From assembly GCA_022565595.1 (NCBI GenBank), contig JAIUML010000020.1:1-64000 (forward strand): a stretch of 64,000 bases of DNA, read 5' to 3'. The notes beneath the pieces were generated by a model. It was not told the origin of the DNA. It made no database searches and saw nothing but the letters and a program-made list of their open reading frames with translations. The position numbers and the translations under genes were made by a program. This document shows, one piece after another, positions 33,901-43,013 of this stretch; position 1 is the first letter of the stretch, and each line of letters starts with the position of its first letter. The DNA comes from Saccharospirillum sp. (GTDB taxonomy: Bacteria > Pseudomonadota > Gammaproteobacteria > Pseudomonadales > Natronospirillaceae).

Positions 33901-35079
33901 ATGCCCATAAGCAGTTTCCAGCCCCCGGTGCGCACCCTGATGGGTCCTGGCCCGTCCGATGTGCACCCCCGTATTCTCAGCGCCCTGGCACGCCCGACCA
34001 TCGGCCACCTCGACCCGACCTTTGTCGGCATGATGGACGAAGTCAAAACCCTGCTGCAATACGCCTTCCAGACCCAGAATGCCCTGACTATACCGGTATC
34101 CGCACCCGGTTCGGCCGGTATGGAAGCCTGCTTTGCCAACCTGGTGGAGCCGGGCGATAGCGTCATTGTTTGCCAGAACGGCGTCTTTGGCGGCCGCATG
34201 AAAGAGAATGTGGAGCGCATGGGTGGCATCGCCATCATGGTGCAGGATGACTGGGGCCAGGCGGTGGATCCGAACAAGGTCGAGGCGGCGCTCAAGGCGC
34301 ACCCGGAAGCAAAGATTCTTGCTTTTGTGCACGCCGAAACCTCGACCGGTGCCCGCTCGGATGCCAAGACCCTCTGCGCCCTGGCGCATCAGTACGATTG
34401 TCTGGCGCTGGTCGATGCCGTGACGTCTTTGGGTGGCATTGAATTGCGGGTCGACGACTGGGGTATCGATGCCATCTACTCCGGTTCGCAAAAGTGCTTG
34501 TCCTGCACGCCGGGTATTTCGCCGGTCAGCTTCAGCGAGCGCGCAACCGAAGTCATCAAAAACCGCAAGTCACCGGTACAGAGCTGGTTTCTCGATATGA
34601 ACCTGGTCATGGGCTATTGGGGCGGCGACAGCAAACGCGCCTATCACCACACAGCGCCGGTTAATGCCATGTACGCACTGCACGAAGCCCTGGTCATGCT
34701 GCAGGACGAAGGCCTCGAGAATGCCTGGCGGCGTCATGCAAAGCAGCACAGGGCTTTGCGCGCTGGAATCGAAGCCATGGGTCTGGGTTTTGTCGTGCCC
34801 GAAGCCAATCGGCTGCCGCAATTGAACAGCGTCACCATTCCCGAAGGGGTCGACGATGCCGCTGTGCGAGCCCAGTTGTTGAACGATTTCAACCTGGAGA
34901 TCGGTGCTGGCCTTGGGGTGCTCGCGGGCAAAGTCTGGCGCATCGGTCTAATGGGCCATGCTGCTCGCGCCGAGAATATTCTGCTCTGTTTGAGTGCACT
35001 GGAAGCGGTACTCGGTGATCATGTGACTCAGGGTGTCGCGGTCGCGGCTGCCCAGTCAGAGCTGACTGGCAAGATTTAA
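33901..35079 (+). CDS. PLP-dependent class V aminotransferase, alanine/serine-glyoxylate type
   Basis: An aminotransferase that probably uses glyoxylate or pyruvate as acceptor. From the ATG at 33901 (AGGAG 6 nt upstream) the product is 392 residues. It opens with LMGPGPSDVHPRILSAL, has SAPGSAGMEACFANLVEPGD and the PLP-Asp region LALVDAVTSLGGIEL, and the Schiff-base lysine in YSGSQKCLSCTPG (Lys198). The C-terminal IGLMGHAARAENILLCLSALE matches the AGXT family. Substrate (alanine, serine or purine catabolite) is not resolved; serA lies 18 kb away, not adjacent. Confidence 0.88.
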   Translation: MPISSFQPPVRTLMGPGPSDVHPRILSALARPTIGHLDPTFVGMMDEVKTLLQYAFQTQNALTIPVSAPGSAGMEACFANLVEPGDSVIVCQNGVFGGRMKENVERMGGIAIMVQDDWGQAVDPNKVEAALKAHPEAKILAFVHAETSTGARSDAKTLCALAHQYDCLALVDAVTSLGGIELRVDDWGIDAIYSGSQKCLSCTPGISPVSFSERATEVIKNRKSPVQSWFLDMNLVMGYWGGDSKRAYHHTAPVNAMYALHEALVMLQDEGLENAWRRHAKQHRALRAGIEAMGLGFVVPEANRLPQLNSVTIPEGVDDAAVRAQLLNDFNLEIGAGLGVLAGKVWRIGLMGHAARAENILLCLSALEAVLGDHVTQGVAVAAAQSELTGKI

Positions 35080-35133
35080 GACATCCTTTTCAGGCATGGA
35101 GGCGTATCTCTGGTGTGACCGGAGACTACGCCT

Positions 35134-36372
35134 ATGCCCACTACCCTCGTACTGCTCGACCGCGCCTTGCGCCTGGACGATAACCCTACCCTGAATGCAG
35201 CCAGGCATGCCGGTCAGCCGCTGATTGTGCTGGTCGACACACCGGCCAGACCTCCCTGGTTGGCCCGTCATCTGCCGATGAACATGGCCTCGAATCAACC
35301 TGCTTTGGCGCGCACCAGGGCGTGGCAGGCGTTGGCAGCCGATTTGGCACGGTTCAATGTACCTGTCTGGCAAATGGGCCTGGCAAGCGCAGAGCAATGG
35401 CAAGCGTTGATCGAGCAAAGTGATGCCAACCAGATTTTTGCTCCGGCTCACGCTGACCCTGATCAGCAGCGTCTGTTGGCGAGCCTCTCCATAGCGTCCG
35501 TCTGCTGTGGTGACAACCATCTGCTCAGTCGGCAACAACATCAGACGTTGCCGGCAAAACTTCTGGGGCGTTTCACGCCTTTCTATCATGCGGTGAAGCA
35601 TTGGCCAACGCAGTCTCTGGAAGCATCGCCACAGTATTGGGTGCAGGCTGCCATGGGCCAAGCCGATGCCGCCACACTCATTGATGCCGAGACCAAAGTC
35701 CTGTCTTCAGTCAAGTTACCAGTGACCCCTGAAGAGACAGAGGAATGGCTCGAACGTTACCTTTGGCAGCAACAGGCTGTTCTGCATTACAAGTCGACAC
35801 GCAACGACCTGATGGGGGACTACAGCAGCAGCCGACTCAGCGCCGCCCTGGCCATGGGTACCTTCTCGGTGAGGCGATTGAACGAGCACTTGCAGCGTTT
35901 TGAACACAGTATGCAAAGCAATGCATCGACCGCCGCTTTGCGTTACGAATGGTATTGGCGCGAGTATTTTCAGTGGTTGGGAGGTCGCCTCGGTGACACA
36001 CTCTACCAGGCGCCAGTACCAGTGTTGACCGAAGAACAGCAAGACCGGCTGCACCGCTGGTGCAAGGCTCAAAGTGGCGTGGCCATTGTCGACGCGGCCA
36101 TGACCGAACTGCAACAGACCGGTTTTCTCAGCAACAGAGCGCGGCAACTGGCGGCTTCCTGCCTGGTGCATGACCTGGCGGTACCCTGGCAGTACGGCGC
36201 CGCCTGGTTTGAGCACAACCTGATCGACTTCGACCCGAACAGCAATACCGGAAACTGGGCGTACATTGCCGGTGGCAATGCCGTTTCCAATAAACCTCAT
36301 GCCTTTGATCTTAACTGGCAGGCCGAGCGCTACGACGCGAATTCACAATACAGGCGTTTCTGGTTGAGCTAA
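35134..36372 (+). CDS. Cryptochrome/photolyase, DASH-like
   Basis: A flavoprotein of the photolyase/cryptochrome family, 412 residues. The N-terminal Rossmann-type domain starts TTLVLLDRALRLDDNPTL. The FAD domain shows HYKSTRNDLMGDYSSSRLSAALAMGTFS, matching the YKxTRN...DYSS...LALG pattern of DASH cryptochromes, then YEWYWREYFQW and GFLSNRARQLAASCLVHDL. The end, NWAYIAGGNAVSNKPHAFDLNWQ, also fits DASH proteins. Blue-light repair of single-stranded DNA is the usual activity; it is not proven for this protein. The preceding gap is 54 bp. Confidence 0.85.
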   Translation: MPTTLVLLDRALRLDDNPTLNAARHAGQPLIVLVDTPARPPWLARHLPMNMASNQPALARTRAWQALAADLARFNVPVWQMGLASAEQWQALIEQSDANQIFAPAHADPDQQRLLASLSIASVCCGDNHLLSRQQHQTLPAKLLGRFTPFYHAVKHWPTQSLEASPQYWVQAAMGQADAATLIDAETKVLSSVKLPVTPEETEEWLERYLWQQQAVLHYKSTRNDLMGDYSSSRLSAALAMGTFSVRRLNEHLQRFEHSMQSNASTAALRYEWYWREYFQWLGGRLGDTLYQAPVPVLTEEQQDRLHRWCKAQSGVAIVDAAMTELQQTGFLSNRARQLAASCLVHDLAVPWQYGAAWFEHNLIDFDPNSNTGNWAYIAGGNAVSNKPHAFDLNWQAERYDANSQYRRFWLS

Positions 36373-36603
36373 GAAGGGCTCCTGATCAAGGTGGAAGGTG
36401 AGTTCAATAGCGATGGCATTGTGGTTGCCGAAGAAATTGAACTGCGCGAGACCGATACCGAACTGGAGGGCAAGGTCTCGGAAGTCAATGATGCCAAGCC
36501 AAGCCTGAATGTCGGCGGTGTACGAGTTGTGGTCAGCAATTCGACTTACCGGGTGAAGCCGACTAAAATCGGTCCCGACCTGTCAACGCAAAGAATGGAA
36601 TAA
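36373..36603 (+). pseudogene. DUF5666-domain fragment
   Basis: Directly after the cryptochrome stop an open frame reads EGLLIKVEGEFNSDGIVVAE, then EIELRETDTELEGKVSEV and a short beta region ending VRVVVSNSTYRV. This matches one DUF5666 repeat, normally found several times in larger exported proteins. There is no signal peptide and no room for one; the only candidate start is a GTG at 36391 (70 residues). Its stop overlaps the next start as TAATG. Best read as a remnant of a larger gene, though a short translated leader cannot be excluded. Confidence 0.5.
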
Positions 36604-39476
36604 TGACGTTGCTTAATACCCCGGGACGGTATCTATCGGGGCTTTTTCTGGCCTTTTTCCTGGCCACAACCAGCCTGGCTCTAACCCAACACCTGCCCAA
36701 CGAAGAATGGCAAAAACTGGATGGCGATCTGGTCTCGGTGATGTTTCCTCAGGGGGCGGAAGCCGAGGCCCGGCGTATTGCCGCCTATCTGGATGCCTAC
36801 TTGCCGGCCATGGATGCCACCCTTGATGCTGGCCCACTGTGGAAACCCTTTCCTGTTGTACTCTCTGCCAGCAGCCACGAATCGAATGGCTATGTTGGTC
36901 TGGCCCCGAGACGATCCTACTTCTACAACCGGCCCAGCAGTTTCTCTGGCAGTGAATGGTTGCGTGTGTTGGCCATCCATGAAGGGCGCCATATTCAGCA
37001 GTTTTCTGTCAGTCGCAACTCACCTGTGGGTGCCACATTATACGTTTTGCTGGGTGAACTGGGCCCGGGCTTTCTGATTGTTGCTCTCTACCCCGACTGG
37101 TTTCTGGAGGGCGATGCCGTATTGGAAGAAACTCTCTGGACCCGGGGTGGCCGCGGTAGAATGGCGTCGTTCAGCCTGATGCGGCGCACCCATGAACTCA
37201 GCGGCCAGCGCGACAACTACTATCGGGCCTATCTCGGGACTGGCCGTGATGCCATGCCCTTTGTCAGCCATTACGATCTGGGCTATTTCCTGGTCACCTA
37301 TTTCCGCAGACATTATGGAAACGACTTTTTTGCCGAAGTATTGGCAAATACCGGGAATTCATTGAACTGGCGTTTCAGTCGACAGATTTTGCATCGCACC
37401 GGCATCCCGCTTACCGACCATTACCAGCTTGCCATGGATGAACTCAATGCGCTTTGGCAAGCACAGCAGGACAGCATCAGCCTGACTACCGATCTCGAGG
37501 ACCTTCCGATCCCGGAGGCGGATGGTTGGCTCGGCGTCTACCCACTGGGCTATGCGGGCAATCAACTGCTGACCTTGACGGCGGGTGTCCGCCAGGCGCC
37601 GGGTTTGGCCTGGCTGGATCAGGAAGGTTATCGGTTCAAGACTAATGCGCCCATGGATCTGGTTCGCTCCTACGTAACCGCTATCAAGGAGCGCAACTAC
37701 AGCCTGGGTGGTGATCGCCTGTGCTGGGTGCGCGAGCAGGCACATCCGCGTTTTGCTCTGGCGTCCTTTGGCAACCTTCAATGTCAGGATCTGACCTCGG
37801 GTAAGGTCACCACCTTGAGTCGTCAGGAGAAGTATCTCAGTGTGGCTGTCAGCCCGGATGGCAACCAACTGGCGGCGCTGTCGTTCAGTCAGGATCGGCA
37901 GGTTGCTTTGCATCTCCTCAATGACCAGGGCGACCAGATGGCGCAATGGTCATTGCCTTACAACAGCTACCCCTTTGATCCGAGTATCGATGCCAGTGGT
38001 AAACGCCTGGTCTATTCCCGCCTGACCGAAGCCGGCTTTTCATTGCACGAGTTCGATCTGGTGAGTGGTGAAGAGCACACCCTTATTGCCCCGACCCATG
38101 CCGAGGCCATTCGCGGGCCTGTTTATGCCGACCGCTGGATCGCCTACAGCAGCGACTACAGCGGTATCGACCAGATCTGGCTGCTGGATCGCAGTAGCGG
38201 CGAACGTTTTCTGGCTGTGCAAAGGCCCTATGGCGCCTATTTCCCGGTCTACGATGCCGAGCAGAATCGACTGGTGTTCAGCGACTACGGCCCAGAGGGT
38301 GAGCGCTTGCGCGCTTACCGCTTGCCGGAACAGGGCCAGAACGACGACTGGCAAGCCCTGGCGGATGTCACCGTGCATCCTGTGCATTATTTTGAACCCT
38401 TGTTGAACGATTCCCATACAGCACTCGCCAGCCTGAGTGATACGGAACTTTCCGGTGATCGCTATGACGTCAGCGACCTGGGCTGGGCTGAGTGGGGGGT
38501 CAGGCCTTATTCCTGGGGTGCAATGGCAGCAGGCGAAGGGATTGCCGGCACCGTCTATATGACTAATGTGCTGGATACCCTGAGCCTGGGCCTTTACGCC
38601 GACCATGATTTCACGCTGGACGCGTCCAGTATCGTTGTTGATCTGGAATACCGGCGCTGGTTTCCAGTGCTGGGGCTGGAACTGGGCAGCAAGACCAATC
38701 AGCAGCTCGACAACGGCGAGATCAGCCTGGCCTGGCGGCAAAATCAGGTGCAGGCAAGCATTGGCCTGCCACTGGCGTGGCGCAGTGATTACCGCCAGCA
38801 CGAGCTGCTATTGCACACAGGGCTGGGCTGGAATGAACAACGCTCCTTGATCGGCAACCTGACGGATGATGAGGCGGCTGATGCACTGTCGCTCTATAGT
38901 TTCGGCCTGACTTATGCGCAGGGAGCAAGAGGCGCTTTCTGGGATGAAAGGCTGCGTCGTTTCTGGCAAACCGAATGGCAATGGCAAGGCACCTTGCCGC
39001 AGATCGAACAACCGGACTGGTCGAGACTGACAGGCCAGGGCCAGTGGGGGCTGCCCGGTCTGGCCGCAAATCACGCCGCTCGGTTGAGCCTGTCGGGAGA
39101 GCATCAGAGGGGCAGTGAAGCCGCCGTCTATCGAGCTTCCGACTTGCCCGGCGCACGCGGCTATCAAGAACCCCTCACCCGGGAAATCGGCGCTACCCTG
39201 GCACTGGATTACAGGATGCCGCTGCTGAATCTGGATCAGCCTCTGACTTCGGCGATTTACCTGAAACGTCTGTCACTGGGGTTCAGTGCCGATACCGAAT
39301 GGGCAAGAAGGCAAGGGCGGGAGCGCCAGCGCAGTTCGATCGGCACGACTGTTTTTATGCCCGCCAACCTGTTGAGCAATCGGTCCCTGGTGGTTGAGCC
39401 CAGGGCCAGCCTTTACTACTTGCCGGAAAGCGAGCGCTACAGCGCTCAGCTCAGCTTCGTGTTATCCGGTTTTTGA
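36603..39476 (+). CDS. Exported metallopeptidase-like, beta-propeller and outer-membrane barrel protein
   Basis: A 957-residue exported protein with three parts. After a signal peptide (cleavage near SLALTQ), residues 40-300 resemble a gluzincin peptidase: HEGRH (126-130, HExxH) with a downstream FLEGDA glutamate (169). Residues about 320-640 have PD40-like propeller strands (VAVSPDGNQLAALSF, IDASGKRLVYSRL, DRWIAYSSDYSGIDQIWLLD, DAEQNRLVFSDY). Residues about 650-957 are amphipathic strands ending in Phe (SAQLSFVLSGF), as in a 16-strand outer-membrane barrel. A surface-tethered protease or secretion channel is an inference. Its ATG overlaps the upstream fragment's stop; its 3' end is 1 bp from a convergent gene. 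Confidence 0.75.
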   Translation: MTLLNTPGRYLSGLFLAFFLATTSLALTQHLPNEEWQKLDGDLVSVMFPQGAEAEARRIAAYLDAYLPAMDATLDAGPLWKPFPVVLSASSHESNGYVGLAPRRSYFYNRPSSFSGSEWLRVLAIHEGRHIQQFSVSRNSPVGATLYVLLGELGPGFLIVALYPDWFLEGDAVLEETLWTRGGRGRMASFSLMRRTHELSGQRDNYYRAYLGTGRDAMPFVSHYDLGYFLVTYFRRHYGNDFFAEVLANTGNSLNWRFSRQILHRTGIPLTDHYQLAMDELNALWQAQQDSISLTTDLEDLPIPEADGWLGVYPLGYAGNQLLTLTAGVRQAPGLAWLDQEGYRFKTNAPMDLVRSYVTAIKERNYSLGGDRLCWVREQAHPRFALASFGNLQCQDLTSGKVTTLSRQEKYLSVAVSPDGNQLAALSFSQDRQVALHLLNDQGDQMAQWSLPYNSYPFDPSIDASGKRLVYSRLTEAGFSLHEFDLVSGEEHTLIAPTHAEAIRGPVYADRWIAYSSDYSGIDQIWLLDRSSGERFLAVQRPYGAYFPVYDAEQNRLVFSDYGPEGERLRAYRLPEQGQNDDWQALADVTVHPVHYFEPLLNDSHTALASLSDTELSGDRYDVSDLGWAEWGVRPYSWGAMAAGEGIAGTVYMTNVLDTLSLGLYADHDFTLDASSIVVDLEYRRWFPVLGLELGSKTNQQLDNGEISLAWRQNQVQASIGLPLAWRSDYRQHELLLHTGLGWNEQRSLIGNLTDDEAADALSLYSFGLTYAQGARGAFWDERLRRFWQTEWQWQGTLPQIEQPDWSRLTGQGQWGLPGLAANHAARLSLSGEHQRGSEAAVYRASDLPGARGYQEPLTREIGATLALDYRMPLLNLDQPLTSAIYLKRLSLGFSADTEWARRQGRERQRSSIGTTVFMPANLLSNRSLVVEPRASLYYLPESERYSAQLSFVLSGF

Positions 39477-39477
39477 T

Positions 39478-40239
39478 TCACACCTCAACCTGCTGGCGCC
39501 GGCTGCGCACCCAATCCAGGGTTTTGCGTGCCACCAGCGGGAACAAGCCCAACAAGGCAAAGGAAGCGATCAGTGTTGGCGAAAGTATGCCGCCAAGACT
39601 GTCAATTTGAGCCAACTGGGTGCCGGCGTTGACGTACACAGCGGTGCCGGCCAGCATGCCCACCTGGCTGACCCAATAGAAGGTCCAGGCTTTCAAGGGA
39701 GTCAGCCCCATTACCAGGTTGATCATGAAAAAAGGAAACAGCGGCACCAGCCGTAACGAGAACAGATAAAAAGCACCGTCCTTCTCGATGCCCCGGTTAA
39801 CCGGGGCAATGCGATCACCAAAGCGTTGCTGCACCCAATCGTGCAGCAGAAAACGCGCCACCAGAAAAGCCAGAGTCGCCCCCAGCGAACTGGCAAAGCT
39901 GACCAGCAACAACCCCTGAGTAAAGCCGAATATGGCGCCACCGGCCAGGGTCATGATGGTTGCACCGGGCAAGGACAGGGCGGTCACCACGACGTAGATC
40001 ACAAAGTAGCCGGCAGCCAGCAACAGAGGATTGGAGGCGCGAAAATCTGCGAGGCTGTCCTGCTGTGCCTTGAGGTTGTTCAATGTCAGGACTTCGCCCA
40101 GATCAAATAAAAAGAATGCGATCAGGGCCAGGGCAATAACGCCCAGCAGGATCCAGCGTTGCATGGTGGGCTTGCTCCATATCGGTTCGAGGACGGTACG
40201 TTGGAAAGGTGAGACCGGCTCAGTTGTAAGGAGTTCCAT
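39478..40239 (-). CDS. TVP38/TMEM64 (DedA-like) membrane protein
   Basis: An inner-membrane protein of the VTT domain group, whose members are linked to lipid scrambling and membrane homeostasis. The 253-residue product has about six membrane segments, with the family core LSLPGATIMTLAGGAIFG and the FASSLGATLAFLVARFLLHDWV region, then FYLFSLRLVPLFPFFMINLVMGLT. An internal ATG (MQRWILLG) about 25 residues in is an alternative start. It converges on the metallopeptidase gene with 1 bp between the stops. Confidence 0.88.
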   Translation of the reverse strand: MELLTTEPVSPFQRTVLEPIWSKPTMQRWILLGVIALALIAFFLFDLGEVLTLNNLKAQQDSLADFRASNPLLLAAGYFVIYVVVTALSLPGATIMTLAGGAIFGFTQGLLLVSFASSLGATLAFLVARFLLHDWVQQRFGDRIAPVNRGIEKDGAFYLFSLRLVPLFPFFMINLVMGLTPLKAWTFYWVSQVGMLAGTAVYVNAGTQLAQIDSLGGILSPTLIASFALLGLFPLVARKTLDWVRSRRQQVEV

Positions 40240-40358
40240 CCGTACCGGTAAAACCGAAGGGTTTCCGCGTCAACGCCCAGACTCGAGCGCCAGCGTTGCC
40301 CGGCACCAACCATCGGCAGTGCCAGCAACAGCGAAAAGACAAAGTGGAGGGTTGAAGC

Positions 40359-40988
40359 TTACTGGGTGTTTTCGGGCTCGATCCAGGGGCGGCCCTGTTG
40401 GCGTTCAAAAATAACCTTCATGCGCTCACGTTCGGCCTGGAAGCGTTCTTCAGCGGCCCGCTGACGCTGCTCGATTTCGGCGATTTCACCACGCAAAATG
40501 CCGACCTGGTCGTCCAGATTGGCCATGTCGGAGAGCAGATCAGAGCTGACTTCCTGGCCGGCACGTTCCAGGTTGGCGGCTTCGGCCTGCAAATCATTGA
40601 ACTCGGCACGCAGAATACTGATGCGGTTGTTTTTCAGGCGGATTTCCATATCCAGTCGGCTTAGCCAGGTGCGCATGGCGCGATCGACATCGGTCGGGTT
40701 GCGATACAGCCGCATCAACTCGGCATCGCGCGCGCGCTCTGCTTCCGCGCGAGACGACTCTTCGGCGCGCCGATTGATCTCTTCTTCACTGAGTTGAGGC
40801 TCTACCACGCGCAATACGATGCCCTTGTCATCGACGATTTCATAGCCGCGGCGAACGAACTCCGGCGGAATGGAGCTGTTGATCACAATCTGGCCGTCGT
40901 CGTCCTTGTAGCGGAAATACTGCCGGGCTTCTGCAGAAAGCGGCATTAAAAGCGTGACCACAATGGCAACTGACAGGAAGCGAAACAT
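40359..40988 (-). CDS. DUF4124 periplasmic coiled-coil protein
   Basis: A 209-residue exported protein: signal peptide (MFRFLSVAIVVTLLMPLSAEA), then a DUF4124 domain (RQYFRYKDDDGQIVINSSIPPEFVRRGYE, about 22-55) and a long helical stretch (70-205) with heptad-like E/R/L pattern, ending WIEPENTQ. DUF4124 is a small periplasmic domain with no agreed function. It lies downstream of pyrE by 60 bp on the same strand. Confidence 0.82.
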   Translation of the reverse strand: MFRFLSVAIVVTLLMPLSAEARQYFRYKDDDGQIVINSSIPPEFVRRGYEIVDDKGIVLRVVEPQLSEEEINRRAEESSRAEAERARDAELMRLYRNPTDVDRAMRTWLSRLDMEIRLKNNRISILRAEFNDLQAEAANLERAGQEVSSDLLSDMANLDDQVGILRGEIAEIEQRQRAAEERFQAERERMKVIFERQQGRPWIEPENTQ

Positions 40989-41048
40989 GGCTTACTCAGA
41001 TAAACATCTATTCAGCATTGTGCCCCCAGTCGGTCGGCTGAACAACCT

Positions 41049-41744
41049 TTAAACACCGCCATTGACGCCATATTGACGTCGATAGGACTCTACAGCGGGC
41101 AGATATTGGCCATATTCTGCGCGAGCCTTGATGAAGGCGACCAGTTGGCTGAAGCGGATAACCGGGACAATGGGGATGCCGAATTCAGCCCGCAGTTGAC
41201 CGATGGCCGATAATTCGCTGTCTGGTGCTTTTTCTTCTCGGTCCATGGCCACTACCACACCGGCCAATTGGGCGCCGGGGTGCTTGTTCAATATTGCCTG
41301 AACCTCGCGTATGGCGGTGCCAGCGGTGATGACATCGTCCACTATGACGACCCGGCCATGCAAGGGAGCTCCGACCAGATCTCCGCCTTCTCCGTGGTCC
41401 TTGGCTTCCTTGCGATTGAACGCAAAGGGAACCGAGCGTTGATGGTCACGGTTCAGCGCGACCACGGTGGTGGTGCCCAGAGGGATGCCCTTGTAGGCCG
41501 GGCCGAAGAGCATGTCGAATTGCAGGCCGGAGTCGATCAATGCCTGGGCGTAGTACCGACCGAGCCGATCCAGCGCATCACCGGTCTGGAATTTACCGGC
41601 ATTAAAGAAGTAAGGGCTGACTCGCCCGGATTTCAGGGTGAATTCACCAAAACCCAGCACTCCCTGGTCGATGGCAAAGCTCAGGAAGTCTGCTTGCCAT
41701 TCACTGAGCGATTCTGTATTAGTGTTAACGGTGGAGCTTTCCAT
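41049..41744 (-). CDS. pyrE: Orotate phosphoribosyltransferase PyrE
   Basis: PyrE converts orotate and PRPP to OMP in pyrimidine synthesis. The 231-residue protein has the family start [22 protein letters not shown] near 20-41, [23 protein letters not shown] and the PRPP-binding [13 protein letters not shown] (132-144). The N-terminal 13 residues ([13 protein letters not shown]) exceed the E. coli protein, so an internal start is possible. It is divergent from crc, as in Pseudomonas, which supports both assignments. Confidence 0.95.
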   Translation of the reverse strand: MESSTVNTNTESLSEWQADFLSFAIDQGVLGFGEFTLKSGRVSPYFFNAGKFQTGDALDRLGRYYAQALIDSGLQFDMLFGPAYKGIPLGTTTVVALNRDHQRSVPFAFNRKEAKDHGEGGDLVGAPLHGRVVIVDDVITAGTAIREVQAILNKHPGAQLAGVVVAMDREEKAPDSELSAIGQLRAEFGIPIVPVIRFSQLVAFIKARAEYGQYLPAVESYRRQYGVNGGV

Positions 41745-41963
41745 GGATTCCGATCCTAGAGTTCGTGTGGATGTATGGCGCCTGACAGTGGTGCTGGTGT
41801 CATCATTTTAACGAACATTCAGGCGTGCAGGGAGGCCTGAAGTCAACGGAACCAGCTTGGGTGCGCGAGTATAGTCGAAATCGCGTACTTAATAAAAATC
41901 GGGTCTGGATCACCGGGCTCGGTAAATAAGCGGTCAAACGGTGTTATTGATGGCGCCGAAGCC

Positions 41964-41992
41964 GTGACACCAGGGTGCTGCATCGCTATTAT
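41964..41992 (+). promoter_or_regulatory. Sigma-70 promoter of crc
   Basis: GTGACA (41964-41969), a 17-bp spacer and TATTAT (41987-41992) form a near-consensus promoter, each hexamer 5 of 6. The predicted transcript start lies about 22 bp before the crc ATG. Confidence 0.55.
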
Positions 41993-42020
41993 ACCCGCGC
42001 TTCTTGACTGGAAAGGCAGG

Positions 42021-42782
42021 ATGAAAGTCGTAACACTGAATTTGAATGGCATCGTCAACGCATCTGAACGCGGTTTCCTCGACTGGCTCGAGCACCTCGA
42101 CGCGGATGTTGTCTGCGTGCAGGAATTGCGCGCAAAGGAATACCAACTGCCGGAGGCCTTCCTCGAAGTGCCCGGTTACAACGCTTTTTTCTTCGACGCC
42201 GAAGAAGACGGTTATGCCGGCACGGCCATCTACAGCCGCGTGATGCCCAAAGCGATCATTCGTGGCCTCGGCTCACCGCAATGGGACCTCGAAGGCCGCT
42301 TTATCCAGGCCGATTTCGACAACGTCAGTGTTGCTTCGCTGTCGGTCCCCTATGCGCAAACAGAAGACGAGATCGAGCACAAGCTGGCCTTTCTCGAGGT
42401 GTTGCAGCAGCACCTGAAAAAAACCCGTCGCAAGCGCCGTGAATTCATCTTTGCCGGCAGCTATCAGATAGCGCACCGCTCGGTCGACCTCGGCAATTGG
42501 GAAAGTCACCAGCGTGAGTCCGGCTTCCTGCCCGAAGAGCGCGCCTGGATGGACCAGGTGCTCGGCCCAATCGGTTTTGTCGATGCCTTCCGCTTGATGA
42601 ACCGCAAGGACCGCCAGCACACCTGGTGGCCCTTTGATGAAGCTCAGGCCAATGGCATGCGGCTCGACTACCAGTTGATCACACCGAACATTGCCGATTT
42701 TGTGATGGACGTCAAAATCCTGCGTGAACCACGCATCTCTCCACACCTGCCGGTGCTGGTTGAATACGACATAGAAATGTAA
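42021..42782 (+). CDS. crc: Catabolite repression control protein Crc
   Basis: Crc belongs to the exonuclease III fold family but acts as a partner of Hfq in repressing translation of catabolic mRNAs. From the ATG at 42021 the product is 253 residues. It follows Pseudomonas Crc in MKVVTLNLNGIVNASERGFL, VCVQELRAK, the RRKRREFIFAGSYQIA block and GFLPEERAWMDQVLG. Nuclease residues are changed as in Crc: the GDWN motif is GSYQ (146-149) and SDH is SPH (240-242). The pyrE neighbour gives further support. A nuclease role is unlikely. Confidence 0.92.
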   Translation: MKVVTLNLNGIVNASERGFLDWLEHLDADVVCVQELRAKEYQLPEAFLEVPGYNAFFFDAEEDGYAGTAIYSRVMPKAIIRGLGSPQWDLEGRFIQADFDNVSVASLSVPYAQTEDEIEHKLAFLEVLQQHLKKTRRKRREFIFAGSYQIAHRSVDLGNWESHQRESGFLPEERAWMDQVLGPIGFVDAFRLMNRKDRQHTWWPFDEAQANGMRLDYQLITPNIADFVMDVKILREPRISPHLPVLVEYDIEM

Positions 42783-42949
42783 TCCCGCTTGCCTGCACTG
42801 ATGCCCAGTCAGGCAATCTCCTTCTAAAGTTCGACCCTTTTTCCTGTTTTCTCCCCCGAAAGGCGGGCAGGCGCGCGCTTGCGCCAGACCTAAAGTATTG
42901 CTCCAGATACGGAGCCCCTGTTCCGGGGCGCGCTGTATTGAACTCGGCT

Positions 42950-42976
42950 ATCGCTACCCCCGGTTGTATTAGCGAT
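42950..42976. promoter_or_regulatory. Inverted repeat upstream of 3HB-oligomer hydrolase
   Basis: ATCGCTA (42950-42956) and TAGCGAT (42970-42976) are perfect 7-bp arms 13 bp apart, about 40 bp before the gene start; this could be an operator. The rest of 42783-43013 holds small GC hairpins (TTGCCTG / CAGGCAA near 42790-42815) that may end crc transcription. Confidence 0.35.
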
Positions 42977-43013
42977 CAGACCGAAAGACAACCAATAGAA
43001 TGGAGCATTCTAG

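Noticed and set aside
33864-34491. Minus-strand frames inside the aminotransferase gene
   Set aside because: The plus-strand product has the complete PLP-enzyme motifs; these are shadows.
42021-42782. Exonuclease III (xthA)
   Set aside because: Two catalytic motifs are substituted exactly as in Crc, and synteny with pyrE favours Crc.
42890-42925. CTAAAGTATTGC as a flagellar sigma-28 -35 element before the 3HB hydrolase
   Set aside because: No GCCGATAA-like -10 at the required distance.
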